Shown in pieces: positions 47,332 through 56,147 of a DNA stretch of 64,000 nucleotides. Both the position numbers and the translations under genes were made by a program. Within the stretch, counting starts at the first letter, position 1; the number at the start of each line of letters is the position of its first letter. The stretch spans positions 470,017 to 534,016 of the forward strand of contig JAFKEQ010000002.1 in assembly GCA_017308575.1 (NCBI GenBank), read 5' to 3'. Under the pieces are notes generated by a model, which did no database searches, was not told the origin of the DNA, and saw nothing but the letters and a program-made list of their open reading frames with translations. Origin of the DNA: Afipia sp. GTDB lineage: Bacteria > Pseudomonadota > Alphaproteobacteria > Rhizobiales > Xanthobacteraceae.

Positions 47332-48162
47332 TTACCCGCGCTGTTGCGTCAGCGCGCGTGCGAGACGTTCGATCGTGTCTTGATCGAACTGGACAGCACT
47401 GCCTTGCTGCCGGCCAAACAGATATCCGACTGCGGCCACGAGAAGGAGCATGACGCCACCGGTAAAATCGGACGATAGATGAATGTCGTTCATCGGTTGC
47501 GGGGTCGGGAGATGACCACCGAGGAGATACCAGCATGCGCCGATCGTTGCGATCAGCGCGATGAGGCCGGCCGACTTGATCGAACTAAAGAAACTCGGAT
47601 TGCCTTTATGTGAAGGCAGCGTATCGCGCCGCGGCTCCTGACTTGATGCAGCATTTGCGGTCTTTGCTGCCGGTGCAGTCGCGGCAACGGAAGAGCCTGT
47701 TGTCGCTGGCTGATCGCCATAGCGAGTTTCGATCTCTTCGGCGAAGCGCTTGAAAAACAGATTGGACATCTGCTTTGCGGTCGCATCGATCAATCGTCCG
47801 CCAAGCTGCGAAAGCTTGCCGCCAACCTGGGCGGATACGTCGTAATGCAGGATGGTGCCATCGCCATCCTGTTCCAGCCGGATGGCGGCACCACCCTTTG
47901 CAAATCCAGCAACGCCGCCTTGGCCTTCTCCGGTGATCCGGTAACCATTTGGGGGATCGATTTCGGAGAGCGTAACCGCTCCCTGGAATTTTGCCGTTAC
48001 CGGGCCGACCTTGATCACTGCCATTGCCGTCATCTCGGTATCGGATGTCTTGATCAACTCCTGACATCCCGGAATGCAGGCTTTCAGGACTTCGACGTCA
48101 TTCAGGGCTTTCCATACGGTATCGCGGCTCGCGGGAATGCGCTGCTGGCCCGTCATATCCAT
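47332..48162 (-). CDS. CoxG-like SRPBCC protein with C-terminal membrane anchor
   Basis: 276 residues from the ATG at 48162 (MDMTGQQRIPASRDTVWKAL). The N-terminal 145 residues form the CoxG/SRPBCC lipid-type fold (VLKACIPGCQEL, AVIKVGPVTAKFQG, DVSAQVGGKLSQLGGRLID). A flexible Ala/Pro-rich linker follows, then two hydrophobic helices (LIALIATIGACWYLL and GGVMLLLVAAVGYLFG). CoxG proteins help recruit or mature molybdenum hydroxylases at the membrane. It is divergent from the three hydroxylase genes. Confidence 0.9.
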   Translation of the reverse strand: MDMTGQQRIPASRDTVWKALNDVEVLKACIPGCQELIKTSDTEMTAMAVIKVGPVTAKFQGAVTLSEIDPPNGYRITGEGQGGVAGFAKGGAAIRLEQDGDGTILHYDVSAQVGGKLSQLGGRLIDATAKQMSNLFFKRFAEEIETRYGDQPATTGSSVAATAPAAKTANAASSQEPRRDTLPSHKGNPSFFSSIKSAGLIALIATIGACWYLLGGHLPTPQPMNDIHLSSDFTGGVMLLLVAAVGYLFGRQQGSAVQFDQDTIERLARALTQQRG

Positions 48163-48259
48163 GAGATGATCTCCATCGCCTTTTAAGAATTTGCGCCGGT
48201 GTGGCCCCGGATTGACCGCTTTCCGGGCGGAGGGCTTTCGGCATCTTGACATCATCTAA

Positions 48260-48278
48260 CATAGTCTAATAATGCAAG
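48260..48278 (+). promoter_or_regulatory. Shared operator motif, copy A (coxG-like / molybdenum hydroxylase promoter)
   Basis: The core AGTCTAATAATGCAAG lies at 48263-48278. It matches 14 of 16 bases with copies at 54531-54546 (minus) and 58060-58075. A TTGACA box lies at 48246-48251, 11 bases before the core. The site is between the divergent CoxG-like gene and the FAD subunit gene of the hydroxylase. Confidence 0.6.
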
Positions 48279-48341
48279 TCACTATGGGAGGCAAAGAATC
48301 TTGATAATGCGCCGCAATATCGTGCCCTCGGAAATCGTGCC

Positions 48342-49217
48342 ATGAAGCCCGCGTCGTTTGACTATGTTCGTGCTGAAAGCGTCGAACATGCTGTTCAGAC
48401 GCTCTCGGGAGCGGACGGCGACGGCAAGATCATTGCTGGCGGGCAAAGCCTGATGCCCATGATGAACTTCAGGCTCGTGAAGCCGTCCGTCCTTGTCGAC
48501 ATCAACCGGATTGCGGGTCTCGACAGGATCGAACTTCGCGGAGATAGGATGGCGCTAGGCGCCTTGGTTCGTCATCGCATGACGGCGGAAGACGCTTTGA
48601 TCGCGGAACATATTCCGGTTTTGCATCATGCCATGAAGCATGTTGCACATCTGACGGTGCGCAATCGCGGCACATTCTGCGGCAGCGTTTGCCATGCCGA
48701 TCCGGCCGCCGAGATGCCGATGATGTCGCTTCTGCTGAATGGAAGTATTCATATTGTATCGGAGCGAGGCAAACGTGTTCTTTCTGCGGGAGATTTCTTC
48801 GTCGGCTCCCTGATGACGGCACTTGAGCCGGACGAACTCGTGACCGAGATCGAAGTCGACAGATTGCCTGCAGGAACGGGCTGGGCCTTTGAGGAATTCG
48901 CGCGACGCCACGGTGACTACGCGCTGGCGGCGGTGGCGATCACGATGGAACGGCAGAACGGTGTCGCAACCAATGTCCGGATCGGGCTGATGGGTGTTGG
49001 CGAAACTCCAACAAGAATGCCGCAGCTCGAGGCGATGCTGGAGGGATCAGAGGTAACCGAAAGGACGCTGGAAGAGGTGGTTGATGCGCTTCGCAGTGCG
49101 ATCGAGCCAAATTCCGATCTGAATGCGTCCGCAGATTATCGCCGCTATCTCGCGGGAACGCTTACGCGCCGTGCATTATCCGACGCATGGTTGCGGGCAA
49201 GGGACATGCAGTCATGA
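48342..49217 (+). CDS. Molybdenum hydroxylase, FAD-binding medium subunit (CoxM type)
   Basis: 291 residues with the two FAD motifs of the family: IAGGQSLMPMMNFR near residue 32 and the TIGGS-type loop HLTVRNRGTFCGSVCHADPA near residue 105. A CO-dehydrogenase-type C-terminal domain follows. It passes electrons from the Fe-S subunit to the external acceptor. First gene of the three-gene hydroxylase operon; its stop overlaps the start of the next gene (ATGA). Confidence 0.93.
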   Translation: MKPASFDYVRAESVEHAVQTLSGADGDGKIIAGGQSLMPMMNFRLVKPSVLVDINRIAGLDRIELRGDRMALGALVRHRMTAEDALIAEHIPVLHHAMKHVAHLTVRNRGTFCGSVCHADPAAEMPMMSLLLNGSIHIVSERGKRVLSAGDFFVGSLMTALEPDELVTEIEVDRLPAGTGWAFEEFARRHGDYALAAVAITMERQNGVATNVRIGLMGVGETPTRMPQLEAMLEGSEVTERTLEEVVDALRSAIEPNSDLNASADYRRYLAGTLTRRALSDAWLRARDMQS

Positions 49218-49696
49218 CGGGGCGTATCGAGATCACCGTGTCCGTCAACGGACTGTCGTATACGCGCAGTGTCGAGCCGCGCATGCTGCTTAGCGATTTC
49301 TTGCGGCATGAACTGGGGTTCACCGGAACCCATGTTGGCTGCGAGCATGGCGTGTGCGGTGCCTGTACGATCTTGCTGGACGGCCGGAGTGCGCGGTCCT
49401 GCCTGACTCTCGCGGCTCAGGTCGACGGAGCCAGCATCGAGACGGTCGAAGGGCTGGGCTCGGTGGAAAATCTTGGCCGGGTGCAGCAGGCGTTTCGCGA
49501 CCATCACGGGTTGCAGTGCGGTTTCTGTACGCCCGGGTTTCTGATGACCATCACCGACATGCTGCGCCATCATCCGCTCGAAAGCGAGGCGGAGATTCGT
49601 GAAGCCCTGTCGGGGAATATCTGCCGATGCACTGGCTACGAACATATCTGCAATGCGGTGCGCGAGTTGGCGAAGGAGCGAGGAGCACTGAAGTGA
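49214..49696 (+). CDS. Molybdenum hydroxylase, [2Fe-2S] small subunit (CoxS type)
   Basis: 160 residues from the ATG at 49214, which overlaps the previous stop by four bases; an upstream in-frame start at 49187 is less likely. The N-terminal plant-type [2Fe-2S] site is GCEHGVCGACTILLDG plus a Cys in RSCLTLAAQ (C43, C48, C51, C63). The C-terminal site is GLQCGFCTPGF with GNICRCTGYEHIC. It bridges electrons from the Mo centre to FAD. Confidence 0.95.
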   Translation: MTGRIEITVSVNGLSYTRSVEPRMLLSDFLRHELGFTGTHVGCEHGVCGACTILLDGRSARSCLTLAAQVDGASIETVEGLGSVENLGRVQQAFRDHHGLQCGFCTPGFLMTITDMLRHHPLESEAEIREALSGNICRCTGYEHICNAVRELAKERGALK

Positions 49697-49727
49697 GGGT
49701 GCACGTTTCGTCCGCAAGGATTCATTT

Positions 49728-52118
49728 ATGAGTACGTTCGATCCATCGTCGGTTGAGATGCGTCCCAAACTTGTTGGGCAACGCGTCAAACGGACCGAAG
49801 ATCCGCGCCTGCTTGCGGGCGTTGGTCGCTATGTTGATGACATTACACCGCAGGGCACGCTTCACATTGCCATTCGGAGAAGCGATCAGCCGCATGCGCG
49901 TATTCGCAATGTCGATGTTGGAGAGGCATTTTCGCTGCCTGGCGTTGTCGGCATTTTCGATGCAACGGATTTGGAAGGTGAATTCAAGCCGGCCGTTCCG
50001 ACCTCCAAGATGAAAAACTACTACGCCACGCCGATCTGGCCGTTGGCGCGCGGGAAGGTTCGCTATGTCGGCGAGCCGGTGATCGCCGTGGTGGCGGAAA
50101 GCCGGTACGCGGCGGAAGATGCGCTCGAACATATTACGATCGAATATGATCCTCTTCCGTTCGCGATCAGGCAGGTCGATGCGGTCGCAGACGACGCTCC
50201 GCTGCTGCACGAAGAAGCAGGAACGAATGTCATCATCTCGCGCGAATTTGCGCGGGGGGATGTTGATAAAGCCATCGCGGAGGCGCCGGTTACGGTGAAG
50301 GCCGTACTCCGCATGACACGGAAGACGGCGGTTGCGATGGAAAACCGCTCTTATCTCGCCGAGTGGGACAAGCGCCGCCTCGCGCTGACGCTGCATTCGT
50401 CGACTAACATTCCGGGTGTCATTCGCGATGTGCTTGCCGGATGCTTCGATCTTCCAGGCAACAGGATGCGGGTGGTTGCCCCGGATGTCGGAGGAAGTTT
50501 CGGCGGCAAGGGATCGATGTATCATGAAGAGATGCTGGTCTGCGCACTTGCGCGCAAGATCGGCCGGCCGATCAAGTACACCAGCGATCGTCTTGAGGAC
50601 CTTTCATCGACGAGCCAGGCTTTCGACCAATTGATGGACGTCGAGCTGGCGGTTGACCACGACGGCAAGCTGCTGGGTCTACGGGCTGACGTGATCGGAG
50701 ATATTGGAGCCTATTCGATCTATCCATGGACCGGGGCGCTTGAACCGGTTCAGGTCGTGAGCTTTCTGCCGGGTCCTTATCGTCTTGAGCATTATCGCGG
50801 CCGGATTCGCGGCGTATTGACTCCCAAGCCGCCGACTGGACCTTATCGCGGTGTCGGCCGTCCTTCGTCCACCTTTGCGATGGAACGCCTCATCGATATG
50901 GCGGCACGCAAGATCGGGTTGGACCCGGCTGAAATGCGCCGTCGAAATCTGGTCAGGTCCGAAGAGTTTCCCTATCGGACCGCGTCCGGCATTATCTGGG
51001 ACAAGTCGGCATTTCAGGAATGCCTTGAGGGCGCATGCAAGCACGTCAACTATCCGGATCTTGTCCGTGAGCGGGATCAGGCGCGCAGCGAGGGCCGGTG
51101 GGTTGGCATCGGCTTGTCGAGTTATGCTGAACTGACCGGGATCGGATCACGAATTTCCGTCGCTCCAGGCATGCCGATCAACACCGGCACCGAAACTTCG
51201 ACGATCAGAATCGATGCGACCGGCGCGATCACCGCCGCTTTCGGTATTTCATCCCATGGCCAGGGCCTGGAAACGACGCTGGCCCAGGTCATCGCGGATG
51301 AACTCGGCTGCAAGATGGAAGATGTCGAGGTTCAGCACGGCGACAGTGCATTGGTTCCCATGAGCACCGGGACATTCGCGAGCCGGTCTGCCGTGCTTGG
51401 CGGCGGAGCGGCGACCAAGGCCTCGCATGTCGTGAAGGCCAAGGTACTCAAGGCGGCAGCTTACCTTATGAAGCAACCGGTCGAGGAACTGGAAGCATCC
51501 GGCGGACTGATCCGTGCGCGAAACTCCAATGTGTCCATGACATTCAAGGAAGTCGCGAATGCGGTCTATTCGCAGATGGGCGCCATTCCGCATGATCAGC
51601 GTGAGGATCTCGTCGCCTCGGAAACATACGATCCTTATCTTGGGACAGCCTGTTCATCGACGCATCTTGCGATGGTTGAAATCGACCCGGACACTTACGG
51701 TGTGACGGTCAAACGTTACGTCGTGGCCGAGGATTGCGGGCGAATTATCAATCCCATGATCGTCGATGGCCAGGTGCAGGGCGCAGTTGCGCAGGGCATT
51801 GGAGCGGCATTGCTTGAAGAAGTCGTCTACGACGATCAAGGCCAATGCGTCACGGCCAGTCTTGCCGATTACCTCGTTCCGGTGGCCACCAACATTCCGT
51901 CGATCGGGATCGTGCACATTGAGGCAGATTTGCCCAACAATATCGGTGGTTTCCGAGGCATGGGCGAGGGCGGGACCATCGGCGCCCCGGCGGCAATCGC
52001 GAACGCCGTGTCGGATGCGTTGTCGCCCCTCGGCATAGAAGTCGATACGCTTCCGGTGACTCCCGAACGTATTTTTCGCCTCGTGGAGGCGGCCCGGGCC
52101 CGAAGTAAAAGTCCCTAG
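49728..52118 (+). CDS. Molybdenum hydroxylase, large Mo-binding subunit (aldehyde oxidase / form II CoxL-like)
   Basis: 796 residues of the xanthine oxidase family. Features are the molybdopterin region VAPDVGGSFGGKGSMYHEEM, the active-site loop PTGPYRGVGRP (372-378), and the catalytic Glu (E747) in GFRGMGEGGTIGAP. True CO dehydrogenases carry AYRCSFR with the Cu-binding Cys in the loop; here the loop is PYRGVGR, as in form II and in aromatic or heterocyclic hydroxylases. It therefore most likely hydroxylates an organic ring or CoA ester next to nitrogen or oxygen, or oxidises an aldehyde. Third gene of the operon. Confidence 0.92.
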   Translation: MSTFDPSSVEMRPKLVGQRVKRTEDPRLLAGVGRYVDDITPQGTLHIAIRRSDQPHARIRNVDVGEAFSLPGVVGIFDATDLEGEFKPAVPTSKMKNYYATPIWPLARGKVRYVGEPVIAVVAESRYAAEDALEHITIEYDPLPFAIRQVDAVADDAPLLHEEAGTNVIISREFARGDVDKAIAEAPVTVKAVLRMTRKTAVAMENRSYLAEWDKRRLALTLHSSTNIPGVIRDVLAGCFDLPGNRMRVVAPDVGGSFGGKGSMYHEEMLVCALARKIGRPIKYTSDRLEDLSSTSQAFDQLMDVELAVDHDGKLLGLRADVIGDIGAYSIYPWTGALEPVQVVSFLPGPYRLEHYRGRIRGVLTPKPPTGPYRGVGRPSSTFAMERLIDMAARKIGLDPAEMRRRNLVRSEEFPYRTASGIIWDKSAFQECLEGACKHVNYPDLVRERDQARSEGRWVGIGLSSYAELTGIGSRISVAPGMPINTGTETSTIRIDATGAITAAFGISSHGQGLETTLAQVIADELGCKMEDVEVQHGDSALVPMSTGTFASRSAVLGGGAATKASHVVKAKVLKAAAYLMKQPVEELEASGGLIRARNSNVSMTFKEVANAVYSQMGAIPHDQREDLVASETYDPYLGTACSSTHLAMVEIDPDTYGVTVKRYVVAEDCGRIINPMIVDGQVQGAVAQGIGAALLEEVVYDDQGQCVTASLADYLVPVATNIPSIGIVHIEADLPNNIGGFRGMGEGGTIGAPAAIANAVSDALSPLGIEVDTLPVTPERIFRLVEAARARSKSP

Positions 52119-52205
52119 ACTTACCCGGTCTTGACGCCGCACGTCATATACCTACAACTATCGGACATCCTTCTGGCATGCGATAGGCGGTCAAACCGGG
52201 GAACG

Positions 52206-53264
52206 ATGGCGCGGTCAGCAACTGCAATAAAAGAGAAAAAGCCGAGCAGGCCGCAGACCTCAACCGCGACAGTTTCAACGGGAAAGAAGCTGCCACGGCT
52301 TACCGAGCGCCGCTGCTCGATCTCCAGCACCGTCAATATCCTCTCCGATGCCTGGGCTTTTCTTGTCATCCGGGAAGCGTTTTTCGGTGCCAAGCGCTTC
52401 GAGGAGTTCCGTTCCGGTCTGGAAATTTCGCGTGCGACGCTTACCGATCGTCTCCGGCGATTGACTCGCGAAGGAATATTCCGCGAGGCGAGCTATTCCG
52501 ATACATCCAGCCGCGTCGAATATAAACTGACGAAGTCCGGTATCGATCTCTATCCGGCTTTTATGTCGCTGATGCAGTTTGGCGATCGATGGCTGGTGCA
52601 GCCCGAGGATGTGCCGCTTCAGCTGATCCATGAGAGCTGCAACTGCGTCAGCAAGCCGATTGTCGCATGCTCGTGCTGCCAGAAGCTCGTAGTCTCGCGT
52701 AAAGTGACCTATCACGATGGACCTGGTGCGGGCCGGATTCGCGTAGAAGCATCGAGACGTACCCGCCGGAATTCCGACGACTTCATGCGCGGGCGACCAA
52801 GTTCAGTTTCGCGTGCGCTGGAGGTGATTGGAGATCGATGGAGCTTTCTCGTCATTCGCGAGGCCTTCTACGGGGCCACGCGGTTCGATCAATTTGAAAG
52901 CGAACTGAATATTGCATCGAACATCCTGACGGACCGTCTCGCGCGACTCGTCGATCGCGGCGTTTTCGAGCGGCGGAAGTATCAATCGTCTCCGGACCGG
53001 TTTGAATATTTGCTGACCCCGATGGGGGCGGACTTGCATGGTCCGTTGATCATGATGATGGCGTGGGGGGATCGCTGGCGTTCGGCGGGTGAGCCGCCGA
53101 TGCTGCTGAAGCACGAAACCTGCGGAAAAATCTTTACGCCGACCGTGGTTTGCAATCGCTGCGGCGAGCCAATTCACGCTTATACGATGAAATACCGTAT
53201 GCGTTACGATCCGAACAGGTTCGGTGGGCCGAAAAGCGGCCGGGCAGTACCCGGCCGCGTGTAG
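52206..53264 (+). CDS. Double HxlR-type transcriptional regulator with zinc-ribbon-like segments (paralogue)
   Basis: 352 residues from the ATG at 52206 (MARSATAIKEKKPSRPQTST). It has the same design as the protein at 46288: HxlR domain 1 (CSISSTVNILSDAWAFLVIR), then CNCVSKPIVACSCCQKL, then HxlR domain 2 (SVSRALEVIGDRWSFLVIRE), then CGKIFTPTVVCNRCGEPI. It follows the hydroxylase operon by 87 bases and may be read with it or from its own promoter. Its end meets the convergent binding-protein gene after 7 bases. Together with its paralogue it is a prime candidate to bind the shared 16-base motif. Confidence 0.9.
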   Translation: MARSATAIKEKKPSRPQTSTATVSTGKKLPRLTERRCSISSTVNILSDAWAFLVIREAFFGAKRFEEFRSGLEISRATLTDRLRRLTREGIFREASYSDTSSRVEYKLTKSGIDLYPAFMSLMQFGDRWLVQPEDVPLQLIHESCNCVSKPIVACSCCQKLVVSRKVTYHDGPGAGRIRVEASRRTRRNSDDFMRGRPSSVSRALEVIGDRWSFLVIREAFYGATRFDQFESELNIASNILTDRLARLVDRGVFERRKYQSSPDRFEYLLTPMGADLHGPLIMMMAWGDRWRSAGEPPMLLKHETCGKIFTPTVVCNRCGEPIHAYTMKYRMRYDPNRFGGPKSGRAVPGRV

Positions 53265-53271
53265 GCTTCGT

Positions 53272-54483
53272 TTACTTCTTGATGAAGGGGCACTTGCTTT
53301 CGGAAAGCGGGCGGAACGCTTCGTCGCCCGGGATGGTGGCGCGAAGCTTGTAGTAGTCCCACGGATACTTCGATTCCGACGGCTTCTTCACTTCGTAGAC
53401 GTACATATCGTGGACGAAGCGGCCGTCCTCACGAATATGGCCGTTTTTCGCGAAAAAGTCGTTGACCGGCATTTCGCGCATCTTGGCCATCACGACCTTG
53501 GCGTCGTCCGTCCCGGCAGCCTTGATCGCATTCAGGTAATGCATGGTGGACGAGTAGTCGCCGGCATCGCCCATGTGCGGCATGCGCTTCATCTTCGCGA
53601 AAAATTTCTTCGAGAAGGCTCGCGTTTCCTCATCACGGTCCCAATAGAAGGCATCGGTCAGGACAAGGCCTTGCGCGGTCGCGAGGCCCATCGAGTCGGT
53701 ATCGGTGATCCATACCAGAAGCCCCGCGATGGTCTGCTTGCCGCCGTCGGTGAGGCCGAAGTCCTTGGCCGACTTGACGGCATTGATGAAAGTCGTGCCG
53801 GAGCCCGCGACTGCAACGACCTTCGCCTTGGAGGCTTGAGCCTGCAGCAGGAAAGCCGAATGATCGGGCGAGTCGATCGGATAACGGATTGAGCCTACGA
53901 CAGTGCCGCCATTGGCTTTCACCACACTCGCGGTATCGGCTTCAAGGGCATGTCCGAATGCGTAATCCGCCGTCAGGAAGTACCATGAATTCAAGCCTTC
54001 CTTGATCAGCGCCTTGCCGGTGCCCTGGGCCAGCGCATAGGTGTCGTAAGCATAGTGAATGCTGTTCGGCGTGCATGAATCGTTGGTGAGGCGCGAAGAT
54101 CCGGAGCCGTTCACGATAGCGATCCGGTTCTTTTCCTGCGCGACGTTCGTGACGGCGAGGGCGATCGATGAATTGATCAGGTTGGCGATCATGTCGACCT
54201 TGCCGACATCGTACCATTCGCGCGCTTTCGCGATCGCGACCTCATTGCGATTCTGATGATCCGCGACGATGACTTCGATCGGCTTTCCAAGCACTGTGCC
54301 GCCGAAATCCTCCACAGCCATTTTCACAGCGGTGACAGAACCTTCGCCTGACTCGTGTGAAAACTGGCCGGACATGTCGGTCATCACGCCGATTTTCACG
54401 ACGTCATCTGAAATCTTGGTCTGCGCATAAGCGGGGCTGGCCAATGCCAGGCCTGTGGCGAGCGCCACGGTCATAGTCTTCAT
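53272..54483 (-). CDS. ABC transporter periplasmic substrate-binding protein (branched-chain amino acid type)
   Basis: 403 residues from the ATG at 54483, behind an AGGAGGAGAGG ribosome site. A cleavable signal peptide (MKTMTVALATGLALASPAYA-Q) is followed by a periplasmic-binding-protein type 1 domain (VVKIGVMTDMSGQFSHESGE, IANLINSSIALAVTNVAQE, NGSGSSRLTNDSCTPNSIHY). Proteins of this subgroup often bind aromatic or other carboxylic acids rather than amino acids. It is transcribed divergently from the transporter genes; the gap holds copy C of the shared motif. Confidence 0.93.
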   Translation of the reverse strand: MKTMTVALATGLALASPAYAQTKISDDVVKIGVMTDMSGQFSHESGEGSVTAVKMAVEDFGGTVLGKPIEVIVADHQNRNEVAIAKAREWYDVGKVDMIANLINSSIALAVTNVAQEKNRIAIVNGSGSSRLTNDSCTPNSIHYAYDTYALAQGTGKALIKEGLNSWYFLTADYAFGHALEADTASVVKANGGTVVGSIRYPIDSPDHSAFLLQAQASKAKVVAVAGSGTTFINAVKSAKDFGLTDGGKQTIAGLLVWITDTDSMGLATAQGLVLTDAFYWDRDEETRAFSKKFFAKMKRMPHMGDAGDYSSTMHYLNAIKAAGTDDAKVVMAKMREMPVNDFFAKNGHIREDGRFVHDMYVYEVKKPSESKYPWDYYKLRATIPGDEAFRPLSESKCPFIKK

Positions 54484-54530
54484 CGTTTTCCTCTCCTCCT
54501 TGGGGAATTTGATCCCGAGCCCACGATAGG

Positions 54531-54546
54531 CTTGCATAACTAGACT
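54531..54546 (-). promoter_or_regulatory. Shared operator motif, copy C (binding-protein / transporter promoter)
   Basis: On the minus strand this reads AGTCTAGTTATGCAAG. The same strand has TTGACA (complement at 54562-54567), a 17-base spacer and TCTAGT overlapping the motif, the same geometry as copy B. It lies between the binding-protein gene and livG-like gene, which diverge. Confidence 0.6.
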
Positions 54547-54625
54547 AATTTGGTATGAGGCTGTCAACGGGGTGTGAGCAGTCTCTTTGCACTGCGCCGC
54601 ACAATAATTTGGAGGAGGCATCCGA

Positions 54626-55423
54626 ATGGATGCGCAAAATCAGCCGGCGCCGAATGCTGACGTTGTGTTGAGCGCACGTAGCCTGCGGAAGGAGTTTCGT
54701 GGGTTCGTTGCAGTTGGTGGTGTCGATCTCGACATTCGACGGGGTTCGATCCACGCATTGATCGGACCGAACGGCGCAGGAAAGACAACAGTCTTCAATC
54801 TGCTGACGAAATTTCTCGTGCCGACGTCGGGTAAGATTCTGCTCGATGGCGTTGAAGTCACGGATGAGCATCCTGCTGCGCTCGCGCGGCTTGGGCTGGT
54901 CCGTTCGTTTCAGATTTCGGCGGTCTTTCCGCATCTTACCGTGAGCGAAAATGTCGCCGTCGCGTTACAGCGCAGTGCGTTATCGCCATTCAAGTTTTGG
55001 CAGGGCCGTTCGAAATTCGGCAACATGGCACCGCACATTGATGGGCTGCTCGCGCAGGTCGACCTTGTTGATTTCCGCGATCGTCGCGCCGGAGATCTTT
55101 CATACGGCCGCAAGCGAGCGCTCGAATTGGCCACCACGCTGGCGGCCGATCCCAAGGTGATGCTTCTCGATGAGCCGACGCAAGGCCTCGGTCATGAAGA
55201 TGTCGATCGCGTAACCGCATTGATCAAGCAGGTCGCGGTCGGCCGGACTGTTGTGATGGTGGAGCACAACATGAAGATGGTAGCCCAGATTGCGGATCGC
55301 ATCAGCGTTCTGCGCCGGGGAGAGATCATTGCGGAAGGGCCCTATGACGAGGTCTCGCGCAATCCCGAGGTGATCCAATCCTATCTTGGGTCGCGAACAC
55401 GCGCCGGGGAGGCCAAGCGATGA
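54626..55423 (+). CDS. livG: ABC transporter ATP-binding protein (LivG type)
   Basis: 265 residues with Walker A GPNGAGKTTVFNLL, signature LSYGRKRALELA, Walker B VMLLDEPTQGL and H-loop VMVEHNMKMV. The C-terminal extension (NPEVIQSYLG) is typical of LivG. It powers the importer with the LivF-like subunit, whose start overlaps its stop (ATGA). First gene of the livGFHM-like operon. Confidence 0.93.
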   Translation: MDAQNQPAPNADVVLSARSLRKEFRGFVAVGGVDLDIRRGSIHALIGPNGAGKTTVFNLLTKFLVPTSGKILLDGVEVTDEHPAALARLGLVRSFQISAVFPHLTVSENVAVALQRSALSPFKFWQGRSKFGNMAPHIDGLLAQVDLVDFRDRRAGDLSYGRKRALELATTLAADPKVMLLDEPTQGLGHEDVDRVTALIKQVAVGRTVVMVEHNMKMVAQIADRISVLRRGEIIAEGPYDEVSRNPEVIQSYLGSRTRAGEAKR

Positions 55424-56139
55424 CCACGATCCAAGAGGCGGCGAGCGCCCTCAAGGTCGACAATCTTCATGCCTGGTACGGCGAATCCCACATTCTCCAT
55501 GGCATGTCGTTTACACTGCAACGTGGCGAGATCGTTGCTCTTCTGGGCCGGAACGGAAGCGGACGCACGACGACTCTGCGCGCGATCATGGGACTGGTTG
55601 ATCGGCGCGAGGGGATCATCAGCATCGGCGGGACCAGCGCAATAGCGCTTCCGCCGCATCTGGTGGCACGACTCGGGGTCGGGTATTGCCCGGAAGAGAG
55701 AGCTATTTTCGCTTCGCTGTCTTGCGAAGAAAACCTCCTGCTGCCGCCCGCGCAATCGTCTGGCGGCATGCCGCTCGAGGAAATCTACACGCTGCTGCCA
55801 AATCTTGCGGAGCGACGTCAGACGCCGGGCACGCGCTTGTCAGGAGGCGAGCAGCAGATGCTCGCTATCGCACGTATCCTGCGCACCGGCGCGCGCGTAT
55901 TGCTGCTCGACGAGATTTCGGAAGGGCTGGCGCCGGTTATCGTTGATCGCTTGTTCGATCTGATAACCGAGCTCAAATCGCGCGGCTACACCATTCTTCT
56001 GGTCGAGCAGAACAAGTATTTTGCGGAGCCGCTGGCAGATCGATTTCTGGTGGTTGAACGCGGAAAGGTGGCCATGGCTCTCACGGGAGCCGAATTGTCG
56101 GCCAAAGCTGATCTCGTTGATCGCACGTTAGGCGTTTGA
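55420..56139 (+). CDS. livF: ABC transporter ATP-binding protein (LivF type, Walker A Lys replaced by Arg)
   Basis: 239 residues. Walker A reads GRNGSGRTTT: residue 49 is Arg (codon CGC) where the invariant Lys normally contacts the ATP phosphates. The other motifs are intact: LSGGEQQMLAIARIL, Walker B VLLLDEISEGLAP, and the H-loop region ILLVEQNKYFAEP in which Gln replaces His, common in LivF. ATP hydrolysis at this site could be weak, with LivG doing most of the work; that is inference. Confidence 0.9.
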   Translation: MTTIQEAASALKVDNLHAWYGESHILHGMSFTLQRGEIVALLGRNGSGRTTTLRAIMGLVDRREGIISIGGTSAIALPPHLVARLGVGYCPEERAIFASLSCEENLLLPPAQSSGGMPLEEIYTLLPNLAERRQTPGTRLSGGEQQMLAIARILRTGARVLLLDEISEGLAPVIVDRLFDLITELKSRGYTILLVEQNKYFAEPLADRFLVVERGKVAMALTGAELSAKADLVDRTLGV

Positions 56140-56147
56140 GGACGGTG

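Noticed and set aside
49728..52118. Aerobic CO dehydrogenase large subunit (coxL form I)
   Set aside because: The active-site loop is PYRGVGR, not AYRCSFR; the copper-binding Cys is absent and no coxDEF genes are seen.
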